Shown here: positions 1 to 8,281 of the stretch, piece after piece
How the letters are laid out: each line of letters starts with the position of its first letter
Numbering within the stretch: position 1 is the first letter of the stretch
Source: Halorussus lipolyticus
Lineage (GTDB): Archaea > Halobacteriota > Halobacteria > Halobacteriales > Haladaptataceae
Direction: 5' to 3'
DNA: 64,000 nt
Assembly (NCBI RefSeq): GCF_029338375.1
Contig: NZ_CP119804.1
Coordinates: 744,001 to 808,000 of the forward strand
Made by a program: the position numbers and the translations under genes
The notes under the pieces: model-generated
Database searches by the model: none
Told to the model about the DNA's origin: nothing
The model's input: the letters and a program-made list of their open reading frames with translations, nothing else

Positions 1-1780
1 TCGCCCCGACCGCACTGATAGTCGTCGTGACAGTGTGAAGCGCGAGCGGTGCGAACAGCAGGCCGACCAACACCAGCGGCGAGGTTTCGACGCCGAGACC
101 GGTCACGGTGCCGAACGCGGCCTGCCCGAGTTCGAGGTTCGGCAGGCCGACCAACTGGGCCACCGCGGTCGCCTTCTCGCCGAGGAAGAAGCCCAGTCCC
201 GAGAGGAACCCGAGAGTCGCCGCGGACCGGAGGGTCCGGTCGAATCTGTCGTGGGCGATTCCGGCGTAGACGTGGACGCTCTTTGCCACCTCCTCGACCA
301 GCGCGATGGCCACCAGCAGGACCGGCATCGACAGCGACACCGGGAGCGCAAAGAGCAGGGCCACCGCCAACAGTTCGCCGACGAAGACGAACGGAATCGA
401 GAGCGCGCTCAGTTTGACCATCGAGCGCCGTCCCGAAATCTGGCTGTCGAGGGCGTCGAGGAATTTGAGGGGGACCGGGCGCTGAGTAAACATGTCCTCC
501 TCGCGGTAGACGCCGGCACCGAGCGCGAACAGCACGCCCGCCGAGAGGTAGAGTGGCCCGGTCGAGAAGGCGTACTCGCCGAGCGAGAACGCGGTGCCTC
601 GCAGGGCCTTCACCACGAGCGTCAGGGGCGAGATGGCCGCGACCGGGTGGACGTTGGTGAAGATTGCCGGGATGAACGCGTAGGATGTCAGGAACACCGA
701 GAGCGTCACCGTGACGAAGGTGAGTTCCTTGAACGACCGGGCGAACATCCCGCCGACGAACGCCGACGCGAGGAACAGCAGGGCGATGGGGACCACCGCG
801 GAAACTGCGGCCGCCGCGGTGGAGGCGACCGCCATCGCTCCCTCGGCGGCGGGCGTCAGCACCGCGATACCGACCGCCGTAATCGAGGCGATGGCAATCA
901 TGCCGGTGAGGTACGGCAGGGTCTTGCCCGCGATGATGTCACCCCTGCTCACCGGCGAGACCAACAGGAGTTCGCCGCGCTCGTTGATTCGCTCGTCCAG
1001 AATCGTCGAAGCGTAGGCCTGAATCACGAAGTTCATCGGGAGGACGAACGCGAACGCCAGCACCAGCGACTCGAAGGGGAAGGGCGGCGCGATGTCCGAG
1101 GGGGTGCCGCCGCGGGCGTTCCCGCCGAACAGCGACCCGCCGCCGCTCCCGACCGAGGGGGCCTGCACCGGGCCGTCGCTCTGGCCCGTCCCGGCCCCCG
1201 GCGCGGTGGTCGCTCCGGGCGAGTCCGCGCCGTCGGGTTGGCTTCCGCCACCGCCGAGGCGCTTTTGGTCCTCTCGGGTCGTGCGCCGGGTTTCAGGGTC
1301 GGAGCCTGCGCCGGTCGGATTGAGACCGGTCTGCTCCTCGTAGCGCACCGAGACCGACACTGGGAAGGCGGCGGACTGGTCGGACTCGCTGGCCATCAGG
1401 CCGTCGTTGTAGCGTTTGACGGTCTTGCGGAACTCGGCCACTGCGGCCTCGCCCTTCCGGGTGTCGTCCCACAGAATCTCGCCAGTTGGACAACCGGGTG
1501 TCTCGTCGGTGCAGACGACCACATCGGCGGCGTTGCGGTCCGGTTCGACCGGGACGAACGTCGGGTCGTCGGCGACCGGTTCGTAGTAGGGACTGTCGGG
1601 CGAGACGCCGATTTTGTAGATGCCGTCGTCCAAGGTGACGCCCTTCTGGGCGACCATCGGGGTCAGCGCGCCGACCGCCAGCAGGACCGCGAGACCGACC
1701 GCGAGCGTCCGGCGGTCGAGTTGGCCCGCGTTCTTCGAGACCTCCCAGCGCGCGATGCGGAGGGTCTTTCGCAGGTTCAC
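1..1780 (-). CDS. ABC-2 type transporter permease with C-terminal PrsW-like intramembrane protease domain (3' end outside window)
   Basis: Partial: at least 593 residues, with the C-terminus beyond the left edge. It starts with GTG at 1778-1780, overlapping the stop of the ATPase gene upstream (GTGA), so the two form one exporter. After the first membrane helix comes a long extracellular Gly/Ser/Pro-rich domain (about residues 45-220). The ABC-2 membrane part follows, including the NERGELLLVSPVSRGDIIAGK segment near residue 275. Near residue 495 is EEVAK, near 525 FFLGE, and near 582 a His in LHTVTT. These match the EExxK, FxxxE and His motifs of PrsW/CPBP-type membrane proteases. The fusion suggests an exporter that also cleaves a membrane substrate. 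The transported molecule cannot be told. Confidence 0.75.
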   Translation of the reverse strand, partial: MNLRKTLRIARWEVSKNAGQLDRRTLAVGLAVLLAVGALTPMVAQKGVTLDDGIYKIGVSPDSPYYEPVADDPTFVPVEPDRNAADVVVCTDETPGCPTGEILWDDTRKGEAAVAEFRKTVKRYNDGLMASESDQSAAFPVSVSVRYEEQTGLNPTGAGSDPETRRTTREDQKRLGGGGSQPDGADSPGATTAPGAGTGQSDGPVQAPSVGSGGGSLFGGNARGGTPSDIAPPFPFESLVLAFAFVLPMNFVIQAYASTILDERINERGELLLVSPVSRGDIIAGKTLPYLTGMIAIASITAVGIAVLTPAAEGAMAVASTAAAAVSAVVPIALLFLASAFVGGMFARSFKELTFVTVTLSVFLTSYAFIPAIFTNVHPVAAISPLTLVVKALRGTAFSLGEYAFSTGPLYLSAGVLFALGAGVYREEDMFTQRPVPLKFLDALDSQISGRRSMVKLSALSIPFVFVGELLAVALLFALPVSLSMPVLLVAIALVEEVAKSVHVYAGIAHDRFDRTLRSAATLGFLSGLGFFLGEKATAVAQLVGLPNLELGQAAFGTVTGLGVETSPLVLVGLLFAPLALHTVTTTISAVGA

Positions 1781-2664
1781 GGTCGGCCCTCCACGTCCGG
1801 CGAGTTTTCGGCGAGGTCGAGGAAGATGTCTTCGAGGCTCGGGGTGTGAGTCTGGATGTCGGCGACTTCGCCACCGGCCGAAGCGGCGAGTTCGCGGGTC
1901 TCCTCCACCGCGTCCATGCTCTCGACGGTGCGCCGGAAGTGGCCATTCTCGCGGACCGACCCCTCGACTTCCACGGTAGTGTAGACCCGGTACTCGGTCC
2001 GGCCGTGTTCCTCGCGGATGTTCTCGACGCTCCCGCGGGCGACGATTCGACCGTCGTTCATGACCGCCACGCGGTCGCAGATGCTCTCGACGTGGAACAG
2101 GTTGTGGGCGCTGAAGACGACGGTCTTGCCAGATTCGGCGAGTTCGCGGGTGAACTCGATGATGTAGTTGGTCGTGAGAGGGTCGAGGCCGCTCGCGGGT
2201 TCGTCGTAAATCAGAACCTCGGGGTCGTTGACCAGCGACCGGGCGATGGCGACTTTCCGGGTCATCCCCTTGGACATGTCGCCGATTTTTCGCTCGCGGT
2301 GTTCCAAGTCGAGGCGGTCCAAGGTGTCGTGGATTCGCTCGTCGGCCACGTCGCCCGGCACGTCGTAGAGGTCCGCGAAGAACTGGAGGTAGGAAATCGC
2401 GGTCATGTCCTCGTAGAGCGGGGACTCCTCGGGCAGGAAGCCGAGGTGCTTGCGCATCTCGGGGTCTTGGGCGTCGTACCCCGCCACGCGGGCGGTGCCG
2501 CCGGTCGGTTCGACCAATCCGGCGAGCATCTTCAGCGTCGTGGTCTTGCCCGCGCCGTTGGGACCGATGACGCCGAACACTTCGCCCTCGGGGACCGAGA
2601 AGGTGCTTCCCTCGACGGCGGTGAACCCGCTGTAGGTCTTCCGGAGGTCTTCGACTTCTATCAT
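1777..2664 (-). CDS. ABC transporter ATP-binding protein
   Basis: A 295-aa cytoplasmic ATPase that powers the permease encoded immediately downstream, with a 4-base overlap. The Walker A motif GPNGAGKTT is at residues 34-42. The signature motif is degenerate (MSKGM in place of LSGGQ), as is common in ABC-2/NatA-like exporters. Walker B and D-loop read VLIYDEPASGLD. The C-terminal 70 residues form the accessory extension seen in Ccm/Nat-type ATPases. The substrate is unknown. ATG start; an AT-rich stretch about 100 bases upstream probably holds the promoter of the two-gene unit. Confidence 0.93.
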   Translation of the reverse strand: MIEVEDLRKTYSGFTAVEGSTFSVPEGEVFGVIGPNGAGKTTTLKMLAGLVEPTGGTARVAGYDAQDPEMRKHLGFLPEESPLYEDMTAISYLQFFADLYDVPGDVADERIHDTLDRLDLEHRERKIGDMSKGMTRKVAIARSLVNDPEVLIYDEPASGLDPLTTNYIIEFTRELAESGKTVVFSAHNLFHVESICDRVAVMNDGRIVARGSVENIREEHGRTEYRVYTTVEVEGSVRENGHFRRTVESMDAVEETRELAASAGGEVADIQTHTPSLEDIFLDLAENSPDVEGRP

Positions 2665-2765
2665 CTAATTATTCGGGTGTGTTCGCCGGGGGAACTTGGT
2701 TTTGTGGTTCCCTCCGCGAAAGCAACCGCGCCGTCGGTCCGCGAGCGTCCCGTCGGCCCTCACCC

Positions 2766-2842
2766 GAAATAATTATTTATATTTGTATTATAGTTTCTTA
2801 GAATTCTATAACAATGATATAGTTGTCTATACTTTGGTGCGC
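2766..2842. promoter_or_regulatory. AT-rich island between divergent genes
   Basis: About 75 bases are almost entirely A and T, in sharp contrast to the GC-rich surroundings. The island lies between the ABC exporter operon (leftward) and the RNA polymerase epsilon gene (rightward), so it probably carries promoter elements for one or both. Several TATA-like words occur on each strand and I cannot choose between them. No ORF longer than about 70 codons is credible here. Confidence 0.45.
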
Positions 2843-2909
2843 GTCGTGAGTGGGACAACCGGCGTGGTCCTCGACTACCCGTCCTCGACTCGAACGGCAT
2901 CCTCGGAGT

Positions 2910-2966
2910 TCGTTTAAGTGCTTCTGGCGACAAGGGATAGATACGAGGGAAGACGGCCTCGTTCTG
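2910..2966 (-). repeat. 57-bp dispersed repeat, copy 1 (inverted relative to copies 2-4)
   Basis: The reverse complement of this segment is identical over 57 bases to 4111-4167. It begins with a TATA-like TTTAAGTG on the plus strand, followed by CTTCTGGCGACAAGG and GATAGATACGAGG. It therefore forms the left arm of an inverted pair that encloses the RNA polymerase epsilon gene. Confidence 0.9.
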
Positions 2967-3049
2967 TCGGACCAAATCCCATAGCCCCGGCTTCGAACCG
3001 CGGGGAACACATTTAACCCACTCCCGCCGAGTACGTGGTACTGATACCG

Positions 3050-3793
3050 ATGACCGAGGGGTGGACCGACTCACTGCCGGCGTGGCAGTCCGAGTCTCTC
3101 GCAGACGACCCAGACGCCCAGCGACCGCTGAGCCAGCGTCCCGGAGACGGCGCGGTGGCGCGGGCCGACCTCCAGCGCGACCAGACCGTCCGGAAGTGGG
3201 GTCCGGTGACGCCGAGCGCGACCCAAATCGGCCGGGCCGAGTCGCCCGACGCCGACCTCTCCGACAGCGTTCGGCGACTCCACGAGGAGCGCCACTCGGC
3301 GATGGCGGGCCACAGCGCCCGGATGCACCGCCTCGACAAACTCCGCATCGCTCACGCGCTCTGTAACGACCTGTCGCTGACGCCGTGGCAACGCGACAGG
3401 GTGGTGGGCGTCATGTCGGACCTCGATTTGACCGCGTTCGGAAGCCAGCGCGCGATTCCGAAGGTCGCGCTGGTGGTCATCCGCCACGTCGTGGACCGCG
3501 AGCGCGAACACTATCTGGGTCTCCACGACGACGAGTGGATTCGGGGCCTCTCGCCCGAGCGCCTCGAAAGTCTCTACGACCAGTTCGACTCGATTTCGGA
3601 CGAGGACCGATTCGAGGAGCTACTGTCCAAGCACGACCTGAACGTCACGAGTCTGAACCGACTCCGGCGGACGCTCAAAGATCAACTCCGAGAGCAGGGG
3701 CTTGAGGAGGCCGTTTACGGCCGGAACCCCCACCGCGACCCGAACCTGCCGAGCGTCGAGGCCCGGCGGGCCGACGAAGCACACGAACAGTAG
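3050..3793 (+). CDS. rpoeps: Probable haloarchaeal DNA-directed RNA polymerase subunit epsilon
   Basis: 247 aa. The central block from about residue 95 (HRLDKLRIAHALCNDLSL, TPWQRDRV, LDLTAFGSQRAIPKVALVV) matches what I remember of the haloarchaeal protein annotated as RNA polymerase subunit epsilon, which has a cyclin-like fold related to TFB. The N-terminal 85 residues are low-complexity and probably disordered. The C-terminus ends in a conserved VYGRNPHRDPNLP segment. The ATG at 3050 is preferred over an upstream ATG at 3035 because family members start close to the MTEG-type sequence and a TATA-like ACATTTAACC lies at 3009-3018. It is flanked on both sides by copies of a 57-bp repeat. The name is from memory of the family, not a search. 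Confidence 0.65.
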   Translation: MTEGWTDSLPAWQSESLADDPDAQRPLSQRPGDGAVARADLQRDQTVRKWGPVTPSATQIGRAESPDADLSDSVRRLHEERHSAMAGHSARMHRLDKLRIAHALCNDLSLTPWQRDRVVGVMSDLDLTAFGSQRAIPKVALVVIRHVVDREREHYLGLHDDEWIRGLSPERLESLYDQFDSISDEDRFEELLSKHDLNVTSLNRLRRTLKDQLREQGLEEAVYGRNPHRDPNLPSVEARRADEAHEQ

Positions 3794-3854
3794 ACGACGG
3801 CGAGAACGAGCGAGAGGCTACGGGAGAGTGAGAGCCGTGAGAAACCGCGGGCGA

Positions 3855-3897
3855 ATGCTCCTCGTATCTATCCGTTATCGCCAGAAGTACTTAAACG
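3855..3897 (+). repeat. 57-bp dispersed repeat, copy 2 (partial)
   Basis: About 43 bases match the 3' three quarters of the element (CTCGTATCTATCCGTTATCGC, then CAGAAGTACTTAAACG) with a few substitutions. It is the first of three direct copies downstream of the polymerase epsilon gene. Confidence 0.8.
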
Positions 3898-3981
3898 AAA
3901 TCGGGAGCGCGGGGCGTGGCGAACGAATGGAGTCGTCGCTGGCCGATACGTCGGACCCACCGCTGGTCAGTGCGAGTCCAG

Positions 3982-4037
3982 CAGAACGAGGCCGTCTTCC
4001 TCCGTATCTACCCGTTGTCGCCAGAAGCACTTAAAGC
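3982..4037 (+). repeat. 57-bp dispersed repeat, copy 3
   Basis: Nearly full length, with a handful of mismatches to copy 4. The 25 bases before it (CTGGTCAGTGCGAGTCCAG) also resemble the bases before copy 4, so the duplicated unit is longer than the core. Spacing to the neighbouring copies is about 140 and 130 bases. Confidence 0.85.
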
Positions 4038-4110
4038 GAGCCGAGCTATCGCTGGCGATTCAGAGATTTGCGCCGACGCACGGACTGGCGTCTGGTCGGT
4101 GTGAGTTCGT

Positions 4111-4167
4111 CAGAACGAGGCCGTCTTCCCTCGTATCTATCCCTTGTCGCCAGAAGCACTTAAACGA
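4111..4167 (+). repeat. 57-bp dispersed repeat, copy 4 (perfect inverted partner of copy 1)
   Basis: Starts CAGAACGAGGCCGTCTTCCC and ends GCACTTAAACGA. It is the exact reverse complement of 2910-2966. On the minus strand it also starts with TTTAAGTG, a possible TATA box. The copies read open as a peptide containing NEAVF and IYPLSPEALK on the plus strand, which may be chance. Confidence 0.9.
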
Positions 4168-4206
4168 CTCACGCCGGTCTCGGGAGGCGACACGCCCCGT
4201 GAGGAC

Positions 4207-4791
4207 TCACTCGTCGGACCCGCGGTCGGCGTCCGACCCTTGGAACTCCGCGCGCAGGTCCTCGTCGTCGAGTTCCGTCGCGGTGTTCGAGAGTTCCGCC
4301 CGGAGTTGGGCCAACTCGTCGGTGAGTTGGGCGTACTCGTCGCTGGCCCGTAGCTCCTCGTCGCTCTTTTTGGTCTCCAAGGCCGCCTTCTTGTTCGCCA
4401 GCGAGAGGAACTGCTGTATCTGGGTGTCATAGGTGGTGCGCCGGAGCAACTTCTCGACGGTTTCGAGGAGTTCGTCGGGGTCGGACACCGGCTTTTCGAG
4501 GTAGGCGTCGAAGCCGAGTTCGAGGATGTCGAAGTCGGGTTCGACCGCCGAGACGAGCGCGACCCGGCAGGTGAGTTCCTGCTCGTGAATCTCGTCCAGC
4601 ACGTCCTCGCCCGAGAGGTCGGGCATCCGGCGGTCTAGCAGGACCACGTTGACCTCCTCGTCGAGTTTTTCGAGGGCCTCCGACCCGCTGTAGGCCGTGC
4701 GGACGCTGTAGTCGTCTTCGAGCCACTGGGCGTACGCATCGGTTATCGGCTTCTCGTCGTCGACGATGAGCACTGTAGCGTTGTTGGGCAT
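4207..4791 (-). CDS. HalX-type response regulator
   Basis: 194 aa from the chosen ATG. Residues 5-120 are a receiver domain with the acidic pair D11-D12 (VLIVDDEKPI), phosphoacceptor D53 (VVLLDRRMPDLSG) and K100 (YLEKPVSD). The C-terminal 70 residues, beginning RRTTYDTQIQQFLSLANKKA, are the HalX domain, a predicted coiled output region found in haloarchaeal regulators. An upstream ATG at 4830 would add 13 residues. A TATA-like TAGTTTAACAC around 4846 places transcription start near 4818, inside that extension, so the shorter form is preferred. No partner histidine kinase lies nearby. It is probably a transcriptional or signalling regulator. Confidence 0.9.
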   Translation of the reverse strand: MPNNATVLIVDDEKPITDAYAQWLEDDYSVRTAYSGSEALEKLDEEVNVVLLDRRMPDLSGEDVLDEIHEQELTCRVALVSAVEPDFDILELGFDAYLEKPVSDPDELLETVEKLLRRTTYDTQIQQFLSLANKKAALETKKSDEELRASDEYAQLTDELAQLRAELSNTATELDDEDLRAEFQGSDADRGSDE

Positions 4792-4929
4792 GAGTCCGGT
4801 GTCGCCTTCCCGTTCTGATGAGTTATTCATACTGCGTGGGTGTTAAACTACCTTGTCTCGCCATCCTACTCGTCTGTCGCTTCGAGACGCCTGTCGCACC
4901 GTCGATTGCGCTCGGTCGGCATCGAGTCA

Positions 4930-6027
4930 TCAGTCGGTCCCTCCCTGTTCGAAGGGTGATTTGGCGGTCTCGGGTTCGTAGCCGCTGAGGAAGACGAGGT
5001 TCCCTCGTCCCACCTGTACCCGAGTGATGAGTCCCTTCTCCTCCATCTTCGACAGTTTCCGGCTGACGGTCGATTTCGACCAGTCTGTCTCCTCGGTCAC
5101 GTCGGCCTGCTTCATCCGACCGCCGTACTGGGTGAGGAGTTCCCGAATTCGGTCCTCGTCGGTCAGCATGGCCTCCTCGGGGAGTCCCTCGACGCCCGAA
5201 TCCGGACCCGACTCGTCGGTGGCGTCGGCCGAATCCGAGTCGTCGAGGTCCGGGGGTACCGTCCCGGCGTCTGCGCCGACCGGTTCGGGTTCGGACGCCC
5301 CCGAGAACACGCCGGTCAGCGAGTCCCGAATCGACGCGACCAGTCCGGTCTCGGAGTCGGGCACCGATACGTCGGTATCGTGAGACTGGGCGTGGTCGCT
5401 GGTCGCTCGCTGGTCGCCGTAGGTCTCCGTGACCGACCACTTCTCGCCGTCGTCGGAGACTTCGACTACCGCGTCGAACAGCGATTTCAGCGTGTTGATG
5501 GTCTCTTCGTCGTGGATTTCGGGGTCCATGTGGTAGAACCCGATGGCATCGGCCGCCTGCACCCGGTGGGTCAGGATGTGGAGGTACCGGAACGCCGTGT
5601 CGAAGTCCACGTACTCCAGCAGAATCGTCAGCGTCTGGACCGACACCATCGTCCGATTCCCGTTGCCCTTCCAGCGCGTCAGGCGCTCGCTCAGCGGCGC
5701 GATGATGTCCATCGGCTGGTTGGGGTCCACTCGTGAGACCGACACTCCCGGCGGAATACCGGCGGTCTCCTCGTCGTCGGTATCCACGGTGTTCGCGTGA
5801 ATGAACGCCAGTTCCGCGGGCAGTCGGTCGATGTGGGTCTTCCAGTCGGAAATCCACGTCTCCGGCGGCGGCGTGTAGGTTACTGCGGCGACGTTCGCCT
5901 CGTCCGGCGACGTGGTTGAGGCGAGCAGTTCGAGACACGTCCGATTGCCCGTCGGCGTCAGCGGTGCCAACAGGAGGACGTTAGAGGACTGCTCTAACTG
6001 TCTTCTATCAGATGTATCGATGTTCAT
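4930..6027 (-). CDS. DUF7504-type regulator with C-terminal winged helix-turn-helix
   Basis: 365 aa. The N-terminal half (NVLLLAPLTPTGNRTCLELL onwards) resembles the degenerate RecA/KaiC-like DUF7504 domain of haloarchaea and lacks a Walker A motif. An acidic disordered linker follows. The last 75 residues are a MarR-like winged helix (EDRIRELLTQYGG, DWSKSTVSRKLSKMEEKGL) that probably binds DNA. The ATG at 6027 was chosen because a TATA-like TTAATATTTG near 6110 would put the transcript start downstream of the alternative ATG at 6114. It is transcribed in the same direction as the response regulator, 138 bases upstream of that gene's start. Role inferred as a one-component or signalling regulator. 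Confidence 0.75.
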   Translation of the reverse strand: MNIDTSDRRQLEQSSNVLLLAPLTPTGNRTCLELLASTTSPDEANVAAVTYTPPPETWISDWKTHIDRLPAELAFIHANTVDTDDEETAGIPPGVSVSRVDPNQPMDIIAPLSERLTRWKGNGNRTMVSVQTLTILLEYVDFDTAFRYLHILTHRVQAADAIGFYHMDPEIHDEETINTLKSLFDAVVEVSDDGEKWSVTETYGDQRATSDHAQSHDTDVSVPDSETGLVASIRDSLTGVFSGASEPEPVGADAGTVPPDLDDSDSADATDESGPDSGVEGLPEEAMLTDEDRIRELLTQYGGRMKQADVTEETDWSKSTVSRKLSKMEEKGLITRVQVGRGNLVFLSGYEPETAKSPFEQGGTD

Positions 6028-6114
6028 TCGTTTGTGGCCATGGTTCGTGATTTCGTCCCCGGTCGTGAATCCGCCCGAAGTCACCGCGAGTGATAGGTAA
6101 TGACGTTCTAACAA

Positions 6115-6843
6115 ATATTAAGTCGTTGCCCTCGGACGCGCCGTCCGGAGGAGAGCGCCTGTTATCACTACGAGCGATGACTGTTAGCTTATCAGTATCT
6201 CCTGTGCCGTAAGCGGTCGTCCACGACCGAGGCCCGACGCTTCGGTCGTTACAGCGACGATACCCGCTAAACGAGATATGCTGTGAACTACCCCAACCCT
6301 GCTCACCGGCAATGGCGGTTCGCTGAGGGTGGGGCTTCCCTGTTCTCCGGCGCGCTTTTTTACGACGGTGAGTCGCACAGGGAGCGCAGTCTCCGAGGGC
6401 GTTGGGTTCGGACCGTCCCCGTCCTACCTGTTCGACGGTCCTGTTGTCGGGAGTGGCTGACTGCGCATCCGTGTTTTTGGATTTGAACGCAGGGCCGACC
6501 GACGACCGTCTTACTACCCGCTTTGACCGCAGGGGTAGTAAGGGCACCGATGCACATGGTTTCTCAGATGATGACGGGCGCTGTATCCCCACCCTACTTG
6601 CTCCCTCCCGCTGGTCGGTCGCTCCTTGAGGGTGGGGCCTTAGCGCCCTGCATTATCAGGTAAAGTCAAACGTGCCACAGGGAAAAGGACTCGGGGTGAC
6701 TGGTCACGCCGTTTAAATGCAAACGTCGGATTTCGGCGATAGAACCGACGAACTCGGCGAGGGACCTGACGACCCGAGGCCGAGGGTTCGAGGGGTGGGC
6801 GACTTCGGGAGACTGAAACCGGTGGGTTCCGAAGGTAGTCACC
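6115..6843. other. Gene-free region with several strong hairpins; possible IS200/IS605-type relic
   Basis: No convincing ORF. Three inverted repeats stand out: 6291-6334 (CCCCAACCCT paired with AGGGTGGGG), 6510-6542 (CTTACTACCC paired with GGGTAGTAAG, perfect over 10 bp) and 6587-6637 (CCCCACCCT paired with AGGGTGGGG, perfect over 9 bp). The GGGTGGGGC hairpins resemble ends that I associate with IS200/IS605 or TnpB elements in haloarchaea. No tnpA or tnpB coding remnant can be read. The promoter of the following gene lies at its right end. Confidence 0.4.
6711..6720 (+). promoter_or_regulatory. TATA-like box upstream of the nucleotidyltransferase gene
   Basis: GTTTAAATGC stands out in GC-rich sequence. 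Transcription would start near 6740, giving a leader of about 100 bases before the ATG at 6844. Confidence 0.4.
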
Positions 6844-8025
6844 ATGCAAGCAGTCGTTCTCTCCGCCGGTCAGGGAACCCGAATCCGGCCGCTGTCGGCG
6901 TCGCTCCCGAAACCGATGCTCCCGGTGGCCGACCGACCGCTGTCTGCCCACGCCGCCGACGCCGCCGTCGAGGCGGGCGCAGACGAGTTGATTCTGGTCG
7001 TGGGCTACGAGGCCGAGGAGGTCCGGGACTACTTCGGCGACGAGTACGCCGGGGTCCCAGTCACCTACGCGGTCCAGCAGGAACAGGCCGGGACCGCCGA
7101 CGCGGTTCGGTCTGCCAGCGAGTACCTCGACGGTCCTTTTGCGGTTCTCAACGGCGACAACCTCTACGAACCCGAGGCCATCGCCGAGTTGTTCGAGGAG
7201 GGACCGGCGGTCGGCGCGGTCCGGGTCGAGGACCCGACGAACTACGGGGTCCTCTCCACCGAGGACGACACCGTGACCGACATCGTGGAGAAGCCAGACG
7301 ACCCGCCGACGAATCTGGCCAACGCCGGGGCCTACGCCTTCCCCGCGGAGGCCCGCGACTGGTTGGACGTGCCCGAAAGCGAGCGCGGCGAACACGAAAT
7401 TACCGACGTGGTGGCCGAGGTCATCGCGGAGTACGACGTGGGAGTCGCCGTGATGGACCGGTGGCTAGACGTGGGTCGGCCGTGGGAACTGCTGGCGGCA
7501 AACGAGTGGAAACTGGGCGAACTGGACCGCGAGATTCGGGGCGAGGTCCACGACGACGCCGAACTCCGGGGTGACGTGGTGGTGGAATCGGGCGCGGAAA
7601 TCGACGCCGGGGTCGTGGTCGAAGGCCCCGCCCTGATTCGGTCGGGGGCGAGCGTCGGGCCGAACGCCTACATCCGCGGGGCGACCCTCGTCGGTGAGGA
7701 CGCCCACGTCGGCCACTCGGTCGAAATCAAGAACAGCGTCCTTGGGCGAGGCTCCCACGTCGCGCACCTGAGTTACGTCGGCGACAGCGTGCTGGGCCGG
7801 GACGTGAACTTCGGCGCAGGCACCAACGTCGCCAACCTCCGCCACGACGGCGAACCGGTGAGACTGACGGTCAAGGGCGACCGGGTTTCGACCGGCAGAC
7901 GGAAGTTCGGCGTCGTGGTCGGCGACGAAGCCAAGACCGGCATCAACGCGAGTCTGAACGCCGGCGTGAAGCTCTCTGAAGGTGCGACGACGAAACCGGG
8001 CGAAGTGGTGACGCGGGATAGGTAG
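6844..8025 (+). CDS. glmU: Bifunctional sugar-1-phosphate nucleotidylyltransferase/acetyltransferase, GlmU-like
   Basis: 393 aa. The N-terminal nucleotidyltransferase domain starts with VVLSAGQGTRIRPLSASLPK, the NTP-binding loop and catalytic Lys region. The sugar site includes LNGDNLYEPEAI. From about residue 250 the protein becomes a left-handed beta-helix of hexapeptide repeats (ESGAEIDAGVVVEGPALIRS), the acetyltransferase half. This layout fits archaeal GlmU-type enzymes that make UDP-GlcNAc or a related nucleotide sugar for surface glycans and N-glycosylation. Substrate choice (glucosamine or glucose) cannot be decided from sequence alone. Single gene; converges with the carotenoid oxygenase gene. 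Confidence 0.88.
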   Translation: MQAVVLSAGQGTRIRPLSASLPKPMLPVADRPLSAHAADAAVEAGADELILVVGYEAEEVRDYFGDEYAGVPVTYAVQQEQAGTADAVRSASEYLDGPFAVLNGDNLYEPEAIAELFEEGPAVGAVRVEDPTNYGVLSTEDDTVTDIVEKPDDPPTNLANAGAYAFPAEARDWLDVPESERGEHEITDVVAEVIAEYDVGVAVMDRWLDVGRPWELLAANEWKLGELDREIRGEVHDDAELRGDVVVESGAEIDAGVVVEGPALIRSGASVGPNAYIRGATLVGEDAHVGHSVEIKNSVLGRGSHVAHLSYVGDSVLGRDVNFGAGTNVANLRHDGEPVRLTVKGDRVSTGRRKFGVVVGDEAKTGINASLNAGVKLSEGATTKPGEVVTRDR

Positions 8026-8073
8026 ACAAGACGAAATACTCCGAATCTTCCACCTCTAACCCGGCGCGTGCTG

Positions 8074-8114
8074 GCGTCTTGCCGAGCGAAGCGAGGCAAC
8101 GGCTCGGAAGACGC
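8074..8114. terminator. Hairpin between convergent genes
   Basis: GCGTCTT-g-CCGAGC at 8074-8087 pairs with GCTCGGAAGACGC at 8102-8114: a 13-bp stem with one bulge and a 14-base loop. A second, smaller hairpin (TGTGAC/GTCACA) follows about 30 bases later. They lie between the 3' ends of the glmU-like and carotenoid oxygenase genes, so a role in transcript ending or stability is plausible. There is no clear T-tract. Confidence 0.4.
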
Positions 8115-8281
8115 GGTTTGTCTTCCGGTGCGAGTGTGACCTCGGAAGTCACAGCCCGCGCAGGAGCGTAGCGACGAGCAGGAATGTCTTCCGGTGGCGA
8201 ACCGCGCGAGGGCTTTCGAGACCGAGGTTGTTTCCTCTGTCGCCCGGAATACTGCGTCGTAATCTTTCTGTCAGACTGACA

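Larger units (their letters stand above)
3794..4206. other. Non-coding stretch between convergent genes, occupied by three direct repeats
   Basis: These 413 bases lie between the ends of the polymerase epsilon gene (plus) and the response regulator gene (minus). Apart from copies 2-4 of the 57-bp repeat I see no gene. The bases between copies are related only weakly. Confidence 0.7.

Noticed and set aside
35..1849. 604-codon open frame on the plus strand
   Set aside because: Antisense to the ABC permease, whose minus-strand frame has membrane helices and protease motifs. The plus product is low-complexity Arg/Glu/Gly.
6008..6592. 194-codon minus-strand frame over the hairpin region
   Set aside because: Runs through two strong hairpins and the regulator's promoter, has no recognisable domain and no promoter of its own.
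8026..8281. Possible insertion sequence end made of GAGCGAAGCGAG-type words
   Set aside because: Such words are common in haloarchaeal intergenic DNA; no transposase remnant or target duplication is seen, so only the hairpin is reported.
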